DNA of 64,000 bases from Symbiodinium natans (Eukaryota; Sar; Dinophyceae; Suessiales; Symbiodiniaceae), in the NCBI GenBank assembly GCA_905221605.1, contig CAJNDS010002169.1:219049-283048 (forward strand). Reading direction: 5' to 3'. Positions 30,419 to 38,673 of the stretch are shown here, piece by piece. The position numbers were made by a program, and so were the translations under genes. The stretch's first letter is position 1; every line of letters begins with the position of its first letter. The notes below the pieces were generated by a model. The model saw only the letters and a list, made by a program, of their open reading frames with translations. It was not told the DNA's origin and made no database searches.

Positions 30419-30700
30419 TGCCCCACTTGCCCCACTTGCCCCACTTGCCCCACTTGCCCCACTTGCCGCGCTTGCCCCGCTTGCCCCACGCCCCACTTGC
30501 AGGGTGGGCTGGGGTAGGAGGGGGGCGAGTGGGCAAGTGGGGCAAGTGGGGCAAGTGGGGCAAGCGGGGCAAGTGGCAGAAATCACTTAGCGGTTAAGGC
30601 AGGGCAAGTGGGGCAAGTGGGGCAAGTGGGGCAAGTGGGGCAAAGTGGTTTTCGGTAAGGGAGCACAGCAAGTGGGGCAAGCGGGGCAAGTGGCAGAAAT
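30419..30700. repeat. TTGCCCCAC minisatellite, second block
   Basis: TTGCCCCAC units to 30490, then inverse GGGGCAAGT units (30535-30575, 30601-30645, 30670-30690). The unique phrase GTGGCAGAAATCACTTAGCG occurs twice (30573 and 30690). Confidence 0.9.
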
Positions 30701-31501
30701 CACTTAGCGGTCCCCGTTTGCACGCGCACTGCTCAGAACCCTAAGAACCCTGAGAAGCCTAAGAACCCTAGGAACCCTAGCAACCCTGGCAACCCTAAGA
30801 ACCCTCAGAACCCTAGGCCCCCTAACCCTAAACCCCAAACCCCAAACCCTAAACCCCAAACCCTCCTCCCTAAACCCCAAACCCTAAACCCTAAACCCTG
30901 GGAACTTAAGGAACCCTGGGCCCCTTTCCTGAGGCGCAGCTCGCGGTCTTTAGCTTTCTCGGCGCTCGCTTCTGAGAGTCTTTTTGCTGGTTGAGGGTTT
31001 AGGGTTTAGGGTTTAGGATTTAGGGTTTAGGGTTTTGGGCTTTGGGTTTAGGGTTTAAGGTTTTTTTTAGGTTCAAGGCTTCGGAGTGTGGAGGTTTACG
31101 GTTTGGGGTTTTAGGGTGTAGGGTTCCTTTTGAAAAAGGGTTTAGGCACGGTCTGGGGTTTTGGGGCTTTGCGCTGTGCATGTTCTTATTCCTTTTGTGG
31201 GCGCAGGGGGTTCAGGGTTTTGGGCTTAGGGCGTCCTTCTTCCGTGCTTGTCTTTCCTTTTGAGGGGTTCATCGTTTTATGGCACTTAGCACCCTTATTT
31301 CTGTGTACAAGGGTATCCTTGTTGCTCAAGGTTGCGGGGGAACGCCAGGCACCGGTATCTCTTGCAGCCCTACTACACCATAGACCCGACCGTAAAGTCT
31401 AACACGCCTGGGGCCGACCCTCGGCGAAAACCCCTAACCCCAAACCCTAACCCCTAAACTCCCTACGCCCGTGGAGCACCGGCGACGGCTGAGATTTCCA
31501 G
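30701..31501. other. Degenerate CCCTAAA/TTTAGGG stretch
   Basis: CCCTAAGAA- and CCCTAAA-type repeats fill 30730-30900 and TTTAGGG-like sequence 30993-31070. 31260-31400 is unique with GGTATCC words. No exon is called; the frames at 31042 and 31130 are read through G/T-rich repeats. Confidence 0.5.
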
Positions 31502-31669
31502 ATTGCCTTGTCCGCGGCACCCGCCACCGATGTCCGCCCGGCTTGGTGGCCATACGCTGACCTCTTCTGCATGCACGCCGATGAGATTCCGCGCTGGTTG
31601 CAGTCCCGCTTGCAGCCGCCCGCCGACGCCGTGGTCCACCTCAAACTCCGCGAGCGTCAACGATCCTGA
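31502..31669 (+). CDS. Exon ending in stop, unknown protein
   Basis: ATTTCCAG acceptor, then 55 codons and TGA. It contains IALSAAPATDVRPAWWPYAD and LFCMHADEIPRWLQSRLQ. Codons are strongly G/C-ending, unlike the surroundings, which supports coding. Overlapping ORFs on both strands are shadows of this GC-rich segment. Confidence 0.5.
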   Translation: MALSAAPATDVRPAWWPYADLFCMHADEIPRWLQSRLQPPADAVVHLKLRERQRS

Positions 31670-31799
31670 CCGCAGTCCCAACTGTACAGGATTGTGCTTC
31701 CGCCCGGTCATGTTTGGTGAGCGGTCCGGACATAAGGAGCATCAATGCTCCGTGCCACCGCCTGCATAGCATGTGAGTTTCCGCTGGGCTGCAGAACAA

Positions 31800-32100
31800 C
31801 TCTTGAGCCCCTAAACCCTATGACCACGATACTGCAAACCCCTTAGGCCCCGTCAGCCCAACCCCTAAACCCCCCTTAAACCCTAACCCCTAAAACCCCT
31901 ACAACCCCTAAAACCCACAAAACCCTCAAACCCTAAACCCCTAAAAACCCTTAAAAACCCTAAAAGACGTGTAAAAAGACCTAAAACCCTAAAAAACCCT
32001 AAAAAACCTAAAACCTAAAACCCCTGAAAATCCTAAGACACCTATTCACACCTAACAACCCTTAAAAATCCCTTAAAAACCCCTTAGAAGCCTCCCAACT
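31800..32100. repeat. Highly degenerate CCCCTAAA repeats
   Basis: About 300 bases of A/C-rich decayed telomere-like units. Confidence 0.75.
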
Positions 32101-32112
32101 CCCAAACCTCCT

Positions 32113-32184
32113 GGCGCTGCAAAGGCCCTCCTCCTGGCGGCTGCGGGCGTCTTCGTCTTCCACTACGCAGCCGGCAACCCATGG
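32113..32184 (+). CDS. Exon encoding a probable membrane helix
   Basis: Reads GAAKALLLAAAGVFVFHYAA then GNPW, a hydrophobic run typical of a membrane helix. Degenerate CCCTAAA upstream and TTTAGGG (32188-32335) downstream give the canonical exon context. Confidence 0.5.
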
Positions 32185-32187
32185 GGT

Positions 32188-32335
32188 TTGGGGGTTTAGG
32201 GTTTAGGGTTTAGGTTTAGGGTTTCGGGTTTAGGGTTTAGGGTTTAGGGTTCAGGGTTTAGGGTTTAGGGTTTAGGGTTTAGGGTTCAGGGTTTAGGGTT
32301 TAGGGTTTAGGGTTTAGGGTTCAGGGTGTAGGTTA
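32188..32335. repeat. TTTAGGG array
   Basis: About 20 units with occasional TTCAGGG variants. Confidence 0.9.
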
Positions 32336-33108
32336 GTGTTTGCAATACAGGGCTATCATGCGCGTTGTCTGCCCCTTGGGGAGAAGGGGGCTGTGGCTTA
32401 GGCTTTAGGGTTTCTAGGGTCTTAGGGTTTAGGGTTTAGGGTCTTGGGGTTTCGGGTTTTGGGATTGGAGGTTTGGGGTTTAGGGCTGGGGCTTAGGGCT
32501 TGGGGTTTTCCAATACAGGGACTTCTCGTTGCGAGGGGGCACGGGAACATAAAATTGGCTTGCTTGGATCAAGCCCTAGGAACAGTTTAGGGTTTAGGGT
32601 TTAGGGGTTAGGGTACCACGAAACTGCAACACCAACAGAACGGAACATCCGATCAGCCCAAACCCCAAAACCCTACACCCCAAACGCTAAACCCTAAACC
32701 CTAAACCCTAAACTCCTCAGAGATGCTGTCTGTGCTTGTCAGAAGCTGCCCCCACCAGCGCCTGAAGCCGAACTCCAAAGCCTTGAACTCAAAACCCTCA
32801 AACCTTGAACTCAAAACCCTACATCCCTAGACCTTGAACCCCAAACCCCGCACTCCCAAAATTCCCCTATAGACCCTCTAAACCCCCTAAAGCCCCTAAA
32901 CCCTAAACCCTCGCCCTAAACCCCTCCTACTTGAACTCCCACGCTTCTGAAGCCCCGAGCTCCCGTTGCCTAGGGGTCCCACCCCTAAACCCTAAAACCC
33001 TAAACCCTAAACTCTAAACCCTAAACCCTAAACCCTAAACTCTAAAACCCTAAACCCTAAATCCGAGATACTGATTGCATAAACTTCAAACCCCAACTCC
33101 AAGCCCAC

Positions 33109-33177
33109 GTACTTCCCGAAGACGTCACGGCATCCTGGGATTTGTACAGCTCACTTCAAAACTGGACCTTGGCAAAG
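33109..33177 (+). CDS. Candidate exon, unknown
   Basis: Reads VLPEDVTASWDLYSSLQNW then TLAK, followed by GGTTGGG. The acidic/aromatic mixture is coding-like; the acceptor is not clear. Confidence 0.35.
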
Positions 33178-33400
33178 GGTTGGGATGGAAGATTTTAGGG
33201 TTCCGTGGTTTAGTGCTTTGGGGTTTTGGGGTTTAGGGCGTTGGGCTTCAACATTGGCGTTTGGAGTGCAGGGTTCAGCCCTAAAGTCTGCACCCTACAC
33301 CGCACCTGAAGTAGAGAAACCTGATTTGGGCTCGGGGCTCAAGGGAACCTAGGTGGCCCTAAACCCGAAAACTCTAGAACGCCCTAAACCCTAAACCCTA

Positions 33401-33478
33401 ATGCTCACTGAACTTTATAGCCTCGTACGCAGCTGCACCAAGGCTCAGTTTACTCAGAGGCCCATGGAAGCGAGGAGG
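33401..33478 (+). CDS. Candidate exon starting with ATG, unknown
   Basis: Reads MLTELYSLVRSCTKAQFTQ then RPMEARR and ends at an AGG|GTATAA donor. It follows a CCCTAAA patch. Whether ATG is the true start is unknown. Confidence 0.4.
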
Positions 33479-34024
33479 GTATAAGAGCACCTCAACCCTG
33501 AACCCTAAACTTAAACCCCAAACCCTAAACCCCAAGCCCTAAGCCCTAAGCCCGTAATTCCTAAACCCTGAAACCCTGAACCATGACTCCCGATTTCCTA
33601 GACCCTGAAAAACCTTGAGCCCGCAGCCCTAAGATCTAAGACCCTCATCCTACACGGGTTTAGGGTTTTGGGGCTTAAGGTTTAGGGCTTGGAATGAGAA
33701 GCATAAACTCAACTAGGTAGGCCCTTGGGACATTTCATACTTTCCCATATTGGGTTTAAGAGGATTTTTGTTTAGGAATATGTTTCAAACGGTTTTAAGG
33801 ACCATCCTAGCCTGTAAGCCCCTTACACTGTAGTTTAGAATTCGCGGTTTAGGGTAGATCGTCGTCCGTTTGTCTGGGGATTCAAGATTCATGAGGCTCC
33901 TGCGCTTCAATTTCCGAAACCCTCAACCCTAAACCCTAAACCCTAAACCCCAAACCCTTTAAACCCTAAACCCTAAACCCAGATGGCGGGCATCAGGGCT
34001 TCAGGGCTCTAAGTCCTTGCAACG

Positions 34025-34087
34025 ATGTCACAGGGCGTGGAGCTTACCTTGCAAGGCGACCGACTCTCAGAAGAACTTGTGAACCAG
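34025..34087 (+). CDS. Candidate first exon of the membrane protein gene
   Basis: ATG then SQGVELTLQGDRLSEELVNQ, ending at a CAG followed by GGTTTCGGGTTTAGGG. A short hydrophilic N-terminus before the membrane part is plausible. The join to the next exon is not proven. Confidence 0.4.
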
Positions 34088-35668
34088 GGTTTCGGGTTTA
34101 GGGTTTAGGGCTTAGGGTTTGGGGTTTAGGGCTTAGGGTTTCGGGTTTAGGGTTTAGGGCTGAGGGTTTCGGGTTTAGGGCTTAGGGTTTAGGGCTTAGG
34201 GTTTCGGGCTTAGGGCTTGGGGCGTGAGCGAGGCCTTATTCCCAGCAGCTGGGCTCTGCCGGCTCCCAGCCAGTGGCCACCACGGTCCAGGGCAGGCAGA
34301 AAGTCAGTGCTTGCAGAGATGAGCAGGGACCTCTGCGACCTTGAAACTTAGTTGCTGAGTGAGTACACTTTTCACATCTTGGGGTACGATCATCCCCTAG
34401 TAGAACGTAGAACAAAAAGTGTACACTTTTTTGGGGGCTTATGAACTCAGCAACTAAGGAAAAGCGAGCTGTTCCCAGGACTATATCCCCCTTGGGAGTC
34501 TTTTTCTATTTTTGTTGTTATAAATCCCAAGAGGATATTAAACATAGTATTTTAATTAAGGTTCTCAGGGCAGTGTAGAGGAACTGGCGTGGCGAGGTGG
34601 CTGCAGTCGTGTATACTGCCGCACGCATCACAGCAAACTTGCTCATGTGGAGGTACCATTCTCTGCCTGTGCGCTGGCAGTTGCTGTGTGACGCCATCGT
34701 GCGGCCCCTGGTGACGGGGCTTGGAGCATACATATGCGTCGAGAGGAGTTATCGATTGTCAGCTGACTCGCCGCTCCACATGTGGGCGCGCTGGTTAGTC
34801 TTCTGCCTAGCCTCTTTCCACTGTGACTTTGTTGTCGCTGTTGAATTGCCCTGGGGAATGGCAATGTTTGGGGTCCTGGCATTTCTGTGGGAGGTCTCTT
34901 GCAATGCGATTCAGATGCACATGACAAACCTCAAACTACGGGCCCTGGGCTACCGAATCACTGCAAATCTTAGCAAGGTCTTCCTCCTCGTGGCTTTGTG
35001 CGCAGCGGCCGCTGAATTGTTGCCTGTTGAAAAAACCACCATCGAGAACTGGGTGTTTTTCCCGAGCCTTGCAGCAGTCTTGCTCCTGCAATTCTACGGC
35101 CTGAGCCATGCAGCAGGCCCTAAACCCTAAACCCTGAACCCTAAACCCTAAACCCTAAACCCTAAACCCTAAACCCTAAACCCTAAACCCTAAACCCTAA
35201 ACCCTAAACCTTATGCAGCAGGCCGGGCAATTTGCCTCGGGTGGCATGATGCCGTTGTTCGGGCCACGGCGGGCTGTTTGCTCATCAACGCTGCCCTTTT
35301 GATTCCGGGCCCAGTTCTCAGTGGCTACGCTTTGATGGTGCTTCTTTCGGTCTGGGACCCAATGTCACTCTACACCCCAAACAACGTTCCTTAGTAGCTG
35401 AATGAGCACACTTTACATTTTTGGGACACTTAAAGGGATGCCATAATTCCCTATAGAAATGAAAGTGTCCACTTTTTTTCTTTTTTTCTTTTTTTTTTTT
35501 TTTTTTGGGGGGGGGGGGGGGGCTTAGTATGAACTCTTAAACTAAGGTTCTCTTCCTGACGTTGGACATCTGCCTCCAGGTCGTGAACGTGCTTCTGCTG
35601 AGCGGCATGGTGGGCCCGCAGCAGTTCGCACAACCAATGGAAGCTGGGTTGTGCTTCGGGATACGTTT
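34025..35668 (+). CDS. Multipass membrane protein gene carrying three introners
   Basis: Function not recognised. Exons are about 34025-34087, 34246-34346, 34463-34480, 34583-35119, 35225-35389 and 35551-35665. Removing each intervening element with one copy of its duplicated flank gives one continuous frame of more than 300 codons. Hydrophobic segments include WARWLVFCLASF, AMFGVLAFLWEV, VFLLVALCAAAAELL, AAVLLLQFYGL, GCLLINAALLIPG and NVLLLSGMV, so roughly six to eight membrane helices are likely. The 535-base exon is the longest coding run in the window. The first two exons are phase-uncertain. It may continue into the exons from 35838. Confidence 0.7.
34246..34346 (+). CDS. Membrane protein gene exon before introner A1
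   Basis: TTCCCAG acceptor; the frame ends SVLAEMSRDLCDLE, and the split codon GA/AA continues across the introner to give DLEKRAVPRNW. Confidence 0.6.
34347..34458. mobile_element. Introner, family A, copy A1, TSD GAAA
   Basis: A 112-bp element with ends CTTAGTTGCTGAGT and ACTCAGCAACTAAG, 14-bp terminal inverted repeats. It is flanked by GAAA at 34343-34346 and 34459-34462. The inside holds two versions of AGTGTACACTTTT in inverted sense. Excision with one GAAA restores the frame. It has no coding capacity. Confidence 0.88.
34463..34480 (+). CDS. Micro-exon between two introners
   Basis: Only 18 bases separate introners A1 and N2 (22 counting the retained GAAA). It reads KRAVPR in the frame that links both sides. 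Such a small exon is explained by two element insertions close together in an older exon. Confidence 0.65.
34481..34578. mobile_element. Introner, family N, copy N2, TSD AGGA
   Basis: A 98-bp element starting CTATATCCCCCTTGGGAG and ending GGGCAGTGTAG, flanked by AGGA at 34477-34480 and 34579-34582. It is homologous to 16138-16227. Excision with one AGGA gives CCC AGG AAC TGG in frame. Confidence 0.85.
34583..35119 (+). CDS. Main exon of the membrane protein gene
   Basis: About 179 codons. It begins NWRGEVAAVVYTAARIT and holds at least four hydrophobic segments. Loops contain charged and Cys residues (YICVERSYRLSADSP). It ends in GLSHAAG at the 12-bp direct repeat that borders the CCCTAAA intron. 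Confidence 0.8.
35108..35224. repeat. CCCTAAA intron with 12-bp flanking direct repeats
   Basis: ATGCAGCAGGCC at 35108-35119 and 35213-35224 brackets about 13 CCCTAAA units. Splicing anywhere within the duplicated word gives HAAGRAICLG in frame. CAG|GCCC would be a GC donor and CAGCAG the acceptor. The repeat unit distance is 105 bases, and the array adds in-frame stops if retained. Confidence 0.85.
35225..35389 (+). CDS. Membrane protein gene exon
   Basis: Reads RAICLGWHDAVVRAT, GCLLINAALLIPGPVL and SGYALMVLLSVWDPM to NNV, which is interrupted by introner A2. Two further membrane helices are likely. Confidence 0.75.
35390..35546. mobile_element. Introner, family A, copy A2, TSD GTTC
   Basis: A 157-bp element with ends CTTAGTAGCTGA and a diverged ACTCTTAAACTAAG, flanked by GTTC at 35386-35389 and 35547-35550. 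The loop expanded into T-rich sequence then 16 G (35473-35522), where copy A1 has TTTTTTGGGGG. Excision restores AAC AAC GTT CTC TTC CTG. Confidence 0.88.
35551..35665 (+). CDS. Membrane protein gene exon after introner A2
   Basis: With the retained GTTC it reads LFLTLDICLQVVNVLLLSG then MVGPQQFAQPMEAG, and runs into a TTTAGGG array (35665-35761). The 3' border is not exact. Confidence 0.7.
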
Positions 35669-35761
35669 AGGGTTTAGGGTTTAGGGTTTAGGGTTTAGGG
35701 TTTAGGGTTTAGGGTTTAGGGTTTAGGGTTTAGGGTTTAGGGTTTAGGGTTTAGGGTTTAG
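35665..35761. repeat. TTTAGGG array, pure
   Basis: About 13 perfect units at the donor side of the last membrane-protein exon. Confidence 0.95.
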
Positions 35762-35837
35762 TTTTTTAGTTTCCCATCTTTCCTTATAAGGGAACCTGTT
35801 CATGAATAGTTTTCAAGGGGTTTAAAGCACAACTTAG

Positions 35838-36079
35838 GAAGCATTCCAGAAGCTTGCCGACTATAACGGCTATGGGTTTTTGTCGAAGCGAATTGCCTTT
35901 CCTGGGCGGGTGAACGTGGCGTCCAGCGATTGCATCGTGTCTTTTCCCGGAAAGTACAGCGAAGAGTGGGATGAAGCTGTGTCCGCTGCAAACACCCAAG
36001 ACGCTTTCTCCTTGGCATGCGTCTTCCTCACGGACCGCGCCTCTGGCCTGGGTCAGCATTCGGACAATCCTGACAATCC
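35838..36079 (+). CDS. Unknown gene exon 1
   Basis: ACTTAG acceptor; 80 codons with EAFQKLADYNGYGFLSKR and GKYSEEWDEAVSAANTQ. It ends near GACAATCCTGACAATCCTGGG, so the last codons are uncertain. Confidence 0.6.
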
Positions 36080-38673
36080 TGGGAGTTGCTGCTTAGGGAT
36101 ACTTGGAGATAGTGTTTTTTAAATCTTTGGGTACTTTAGATTCCGAAGAAACAGCTAAAATCATAATTTCTGCTGGGGTTCCAAGTTCAGCATAGGCTGG
36201 TGCCATGCGCTTTACGGCAGAATGCCGGCATCCACTTACCTGAGCGTCGTCGACGAGCAGCAGATGAAGCAACAGCATGAGGTTGCAGGCGATCCTGGGA
36301 TGCTTTATTCCTTTTTTGACCCTAAACCCTAAACCCTAACCCCTAAACCCTAAACCCTAAACCCTGAAACGCGATCTTCATCAGGCCCTGGAGTTTACAA
36401 GGTTGCAGGTGATCCTAGGATGCCCAGTAGTGCGCTAAGTCCCGTTTTTGGGGGGGTTTAAGGTTCCCTCATACACCCCAAACCCTAAACCCTAGACCCC
36501 AAACCCTAAACCCCAAACCTTGAACCCTAAACCCAAAACCCTAAACCCTAAACCCTAAAACCCTAAACTGAGTAGTGCCCTTATTCCCCTTTTTTGGTGG
36601 CTTTCGGCTTCCTTTGGCAACCCAGGATCTTCAGCAGGCCCTGGAGTTTAGAAAGGCTGATGCCGAAGCCATGGGGCAGCTGCTCCTGACAAAGCGAGAC
36701 CAAGGAGAGTTGGACTGGGAACCTTTGGTAGCTCAGTGGCACCCCTTGTCCCTTTTTGTCGGTTGAGGGTTTAGGGTTTAGGGTTTAGGGCTTAGGGCTT
36801 AGGGTTTAGGGTTTAGGGTTTAGGGTTTAGGGTTTAGGGTTTAGGGTTTAGGGTTTAGGGTTTAGGGTTTAGGGTTTAGGGTTTAGGGTTTAGTGCCCTT
36901 TTTCCCTTGTTTTGGTTCTAGGTTCCCTGATTTAAAGTAACCAACCCCAGGAAAACACGGCACCCTTCTTAGAATATGATTACTACGTTCCCGTATAAAA
37001 TAACCAACCGTTACGAGGCTGGCAAGGACTTACGGACCGGGTAGGTAGTCTTTAACCTTTTTGGTTCTCTAGAACCCTACTACATTTAAACGGTTAGCTT
37101 TGGGCTAGGGCCCGAAGCCCTAAGCCCTAAACCCTAAACCCTAAACCCTAAACCCTAAACAAGAGGAACAGGAGCTCGCAGAAGCACTGAATCGGGCGGA
37201 GGACCGATGCCTGGCAAACTGCGGGCGGGCTCCCTGGGGCTGTCGCTGGTTCGAGGAGCCCAGGCTTGGTTTTTTTAGGGTTTAGGGTTTAGGGTTTAGG
37301 GGTTAGGGTTTAGGGTTTAGGGTTTAGGGTTTAGGGCTTAGGGCTTAGGGTTTAGGGTTTAGGGTTAGGGCTTAGGGTTTAGGGTTTAGGGCTTAGGGCT
37401 TAGGGTTTAGGGTTTAGGGTTTAGGGCTTAGGGTTTAGGGTTTAGGGTTTAGGGTTTAGGGTGTAGGGTTTCGGGTTTAGGGCTTAGGGCTTAGGGTTTA
37501 GGGTTTAGGGTTTAGGGCTTAGGGCTTAGGGTTTAGGGTTTAGGGTTTAGGGCTTAGGGTTTAGGGTTTAGGGTTTAGGGTTGATAACACAAAGAGAAAC
37601 TGTGATTTAGAGAAGCCCCCATAAAGTCCCCCAAGTAGGTTATACGTAGACTTACAATTGGGGTGGCAAGTACCCATGAACCTCCAAGGAGCTGGCATAT
37701 CGCCAGGCTGTTGGAGGGGTTGTGAAGAGATCATAAGGTAGAAGGGGGAGGGGGGGAAGGGTCATAGGGGTGGGGTGGACAGATTCCGAAAGTTGGAGCT
37801 CCTACTCATGCGACTATAGCAAGGTAGCGAGATTCTACGCTGAATTTCGAAGCCGCAAAACCCTACACCCTAAACCCTAAACCCTTAACCCTAACCCAAA
37901 ACCCAAAACCCTAAACCCCAAACCCCGTTCACCAAGGAGTGGCGGAAGAACGTCGACAAAGCCGTGGAGCTGAATCAGACACTGCACGTGTTCTACTTTG
38001 AGACTAGGCTGTTCAGTAGCATGCGGTTTAGGGCTTAGGGTTTAGGGTGTAGGGTTTCGGGTTTAGGTTTAGGGTTTAGGGTTTTGGGTTTAGGGTTCTT
38101 TCTTGGGTCCTGGGTTCCCTTTTATTAGGCAAGTGTAGCCCCAAAAGTATGTAGTAGCATGTGTTTTTTCACTTTTTTGGGCTCTGTGTTCCCTATGTTA
38201 GCTAAGTGTAGCCCAACAAGCATGTACCTTTTTCTCCCCTGCGTCATCGATAAAAAGCTAAGGAGAGCCTGGCAGGCCATGGAAAGATGGCCTGGCACCA
38301 GCTGCCCGACGCAAAGGCCGCTTGGCGGAGGAACCCGAATGCCCAGACCCCTGAGCCCCTGGGCCCTTGGGATCCAAAAAGTAGAAGCTTAAATCCCTCA
38401 ACCCTAAACCCTCAACCCTAAACCCTAAACCCTAAACCCTAAACCCTAAACCCTAAACCGTGAATGACCCAATGGTAGCATAGGGCACTATTTGAGGGGA
38501 ACTCGTGCAGCCTTCCTTTCTTGATCCCGGAGGTGAGGGAGCAAGTCCGAGAGCGCAGCGGCCTGGGTGCTTCTCAAACGGCTGAAGTGGCCTACCTGGA
38601 CAAAAAGGGCCTAAGCTACCTGGAGCACGACATCAGGGAGTTCAAGGAGATCATGCGCGCCGCTGCGAACTAG
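35838..38673 (+). CDS. Unknown soluble-type protein gene, at least seven exons
   Basis: Exons are about 35838-36079, 36196-36281, 36626-36721, 37164-37263, 37928-38025, 38263-38373 and 38484-38673 (TAG). Protein pieces read RIAFPGRVNVASSDCIVSF, DAFSLACVFLTDRASGLGQ, MPASTYLSVVDEQQMKQQHE, DLQQALEFRKADAEAMG, EEQELAEALNRAEDRC, EWRKNVDKAVELNQTLHVFY and YLEHDIREFKEIMRAAAN. The middle is Glu/Gln/Ala-rich and probably helical or coiled. It could be the continuation of the upstream membrane protein gene (same strand, 170 bases away), but the junction phase was not solved. Introns carry TTTAGGG at the 5' side and CCCTAAA at the 3' side. Confidence 0.7.
36196..36281 (+). CDS. Unknown gene exon 2
   Basis: AGCATAG acceptor; reads WCHALYGRMPASTYLSVVD then EQQMKQQHE to a GAG|GTTGCA donor. 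Phase 0 matches exon 3, giving QQHEDLQQALEF. Confidence 0.7.
36282..36656. repeat. Duplicated intron start and exon start (120-bp tandem duplication)
   Basis: GTTGCAGG[C/T]GATCCT[G/A]GGATGC occurs at 36282 and 36402. GATCTTCA[T/G]CAGGCCCTGG occurs at 36373 and 36626. So a 29-base copy of the exon 3 start, followed directly by a copy of the intron start, lies inside the intron: a decoy cassette exon. Confidence 0.75.
36626..36721 (+). CDS. Unknown gene exon 3
   Basis: AACCCAG acceptor; reads DLQQALEFRKADAEAMGQ then LLLTKRDQGELDWE. It is followed immediately by the left end of a family B element. Confidence 0.7.
36723..37035. mobile_element. Family B element split by a TTTAGGG array
   Basis: The left end CTTTGGTAGCTCAGTGGCACC starts right after exon 3. 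The array at 36766-36891 (about 18 units) interrupts the element, which resumes with GTGCCCTTTTTCCC, GGTTCTAGGTTCCC and AAAGTAACCAACCCCAG. Confidence 0.65.
37164..37263 (+). CDS. Unknown gene exon 4
   Basis: AACAAG acceptor; reads EEQELAEALNRAEDRCLAN then CGRAPWGCRWFEEP, ending at CCCAG|GCTTGG, a GC donor. Confidence 0.65.
37276..37583. repeat. TTTAGGG / CTTAGGG higher-order array
   Basis: About 44 heptamers in which GCTTAGGG variants recur in blocks (three or four TTTAGGG then one or two CTTAGGG), so local amplification of mixed units is evident. Confidence 0.9.
37600..37700. mobile_element. Family M repeat (copy near 51390)
   Basis: AAAGTCCCCCAAGTAGGTTA, an ACGTA step and AGTACCCATGAACCTCC match 51400-51470 in order. 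Dispersed non-coding repeat. Confidence 0.45.
37928..38025 (+). CDS. Unknown gene exon 5
   Basis: Reads FTKEWRKNVDKAVELNQTL then HVFYFETRLFSSMR, followed by GTTTAGGG. CCCTAAA upstream. The acceptor could lie a few bases downstream. Confidence 0.65.
38112..38230. repeat. Imperfect ~40-bp direct repeat
   Basis: GTTCCCTTTTATTAGGCAAG, TGTAGCCC and AGTATGTA at 38111-38150 recur as GTTCCCTATGTTAGCTAAG, TGTAGCCC and AGCATGTA at 38189-38227. Confidence 0.75.
38263..38373 (+). CDS. Unknown gene exon 6
   Basis: Reads ESLAGHGKMAWHQLPDAKAA then WRRNPNAQTPEPLGPW. Trp- and Pro-rich. Borders are approximate. Confidence 0.5.
38484..38673 (+). CDS. Unknown gene terminal exon
   Basis: GCATAG acceptor; 62 codons (ALFEGNSCSLPFLIPE, VREQVRERSGLGASQT, AEVAYLDKKGLSYLEHD) to RAAAN and TAG. 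Strong coding composition. Confidence 0.75.

Noticed and set aside
29605-30597. Repetitive ORFs including ones through the N gap
   Set aside because: They come from the 9-bp minisatellite and unknown bases, not genes.
31463-31711. Minus-strand ORF in GC-rich segment
   Set aside because: The plus-strand frame 31502-31669 has better codon use, an AG acceptor and the same strand as neighbours; the minus ORF is its shadow.
34518-34927. Minus-strand ORFs opposite the membrane protein exon
   Set aside because: Shadows of the long plus-strand exon, whose frame is confirmed by introner excision.
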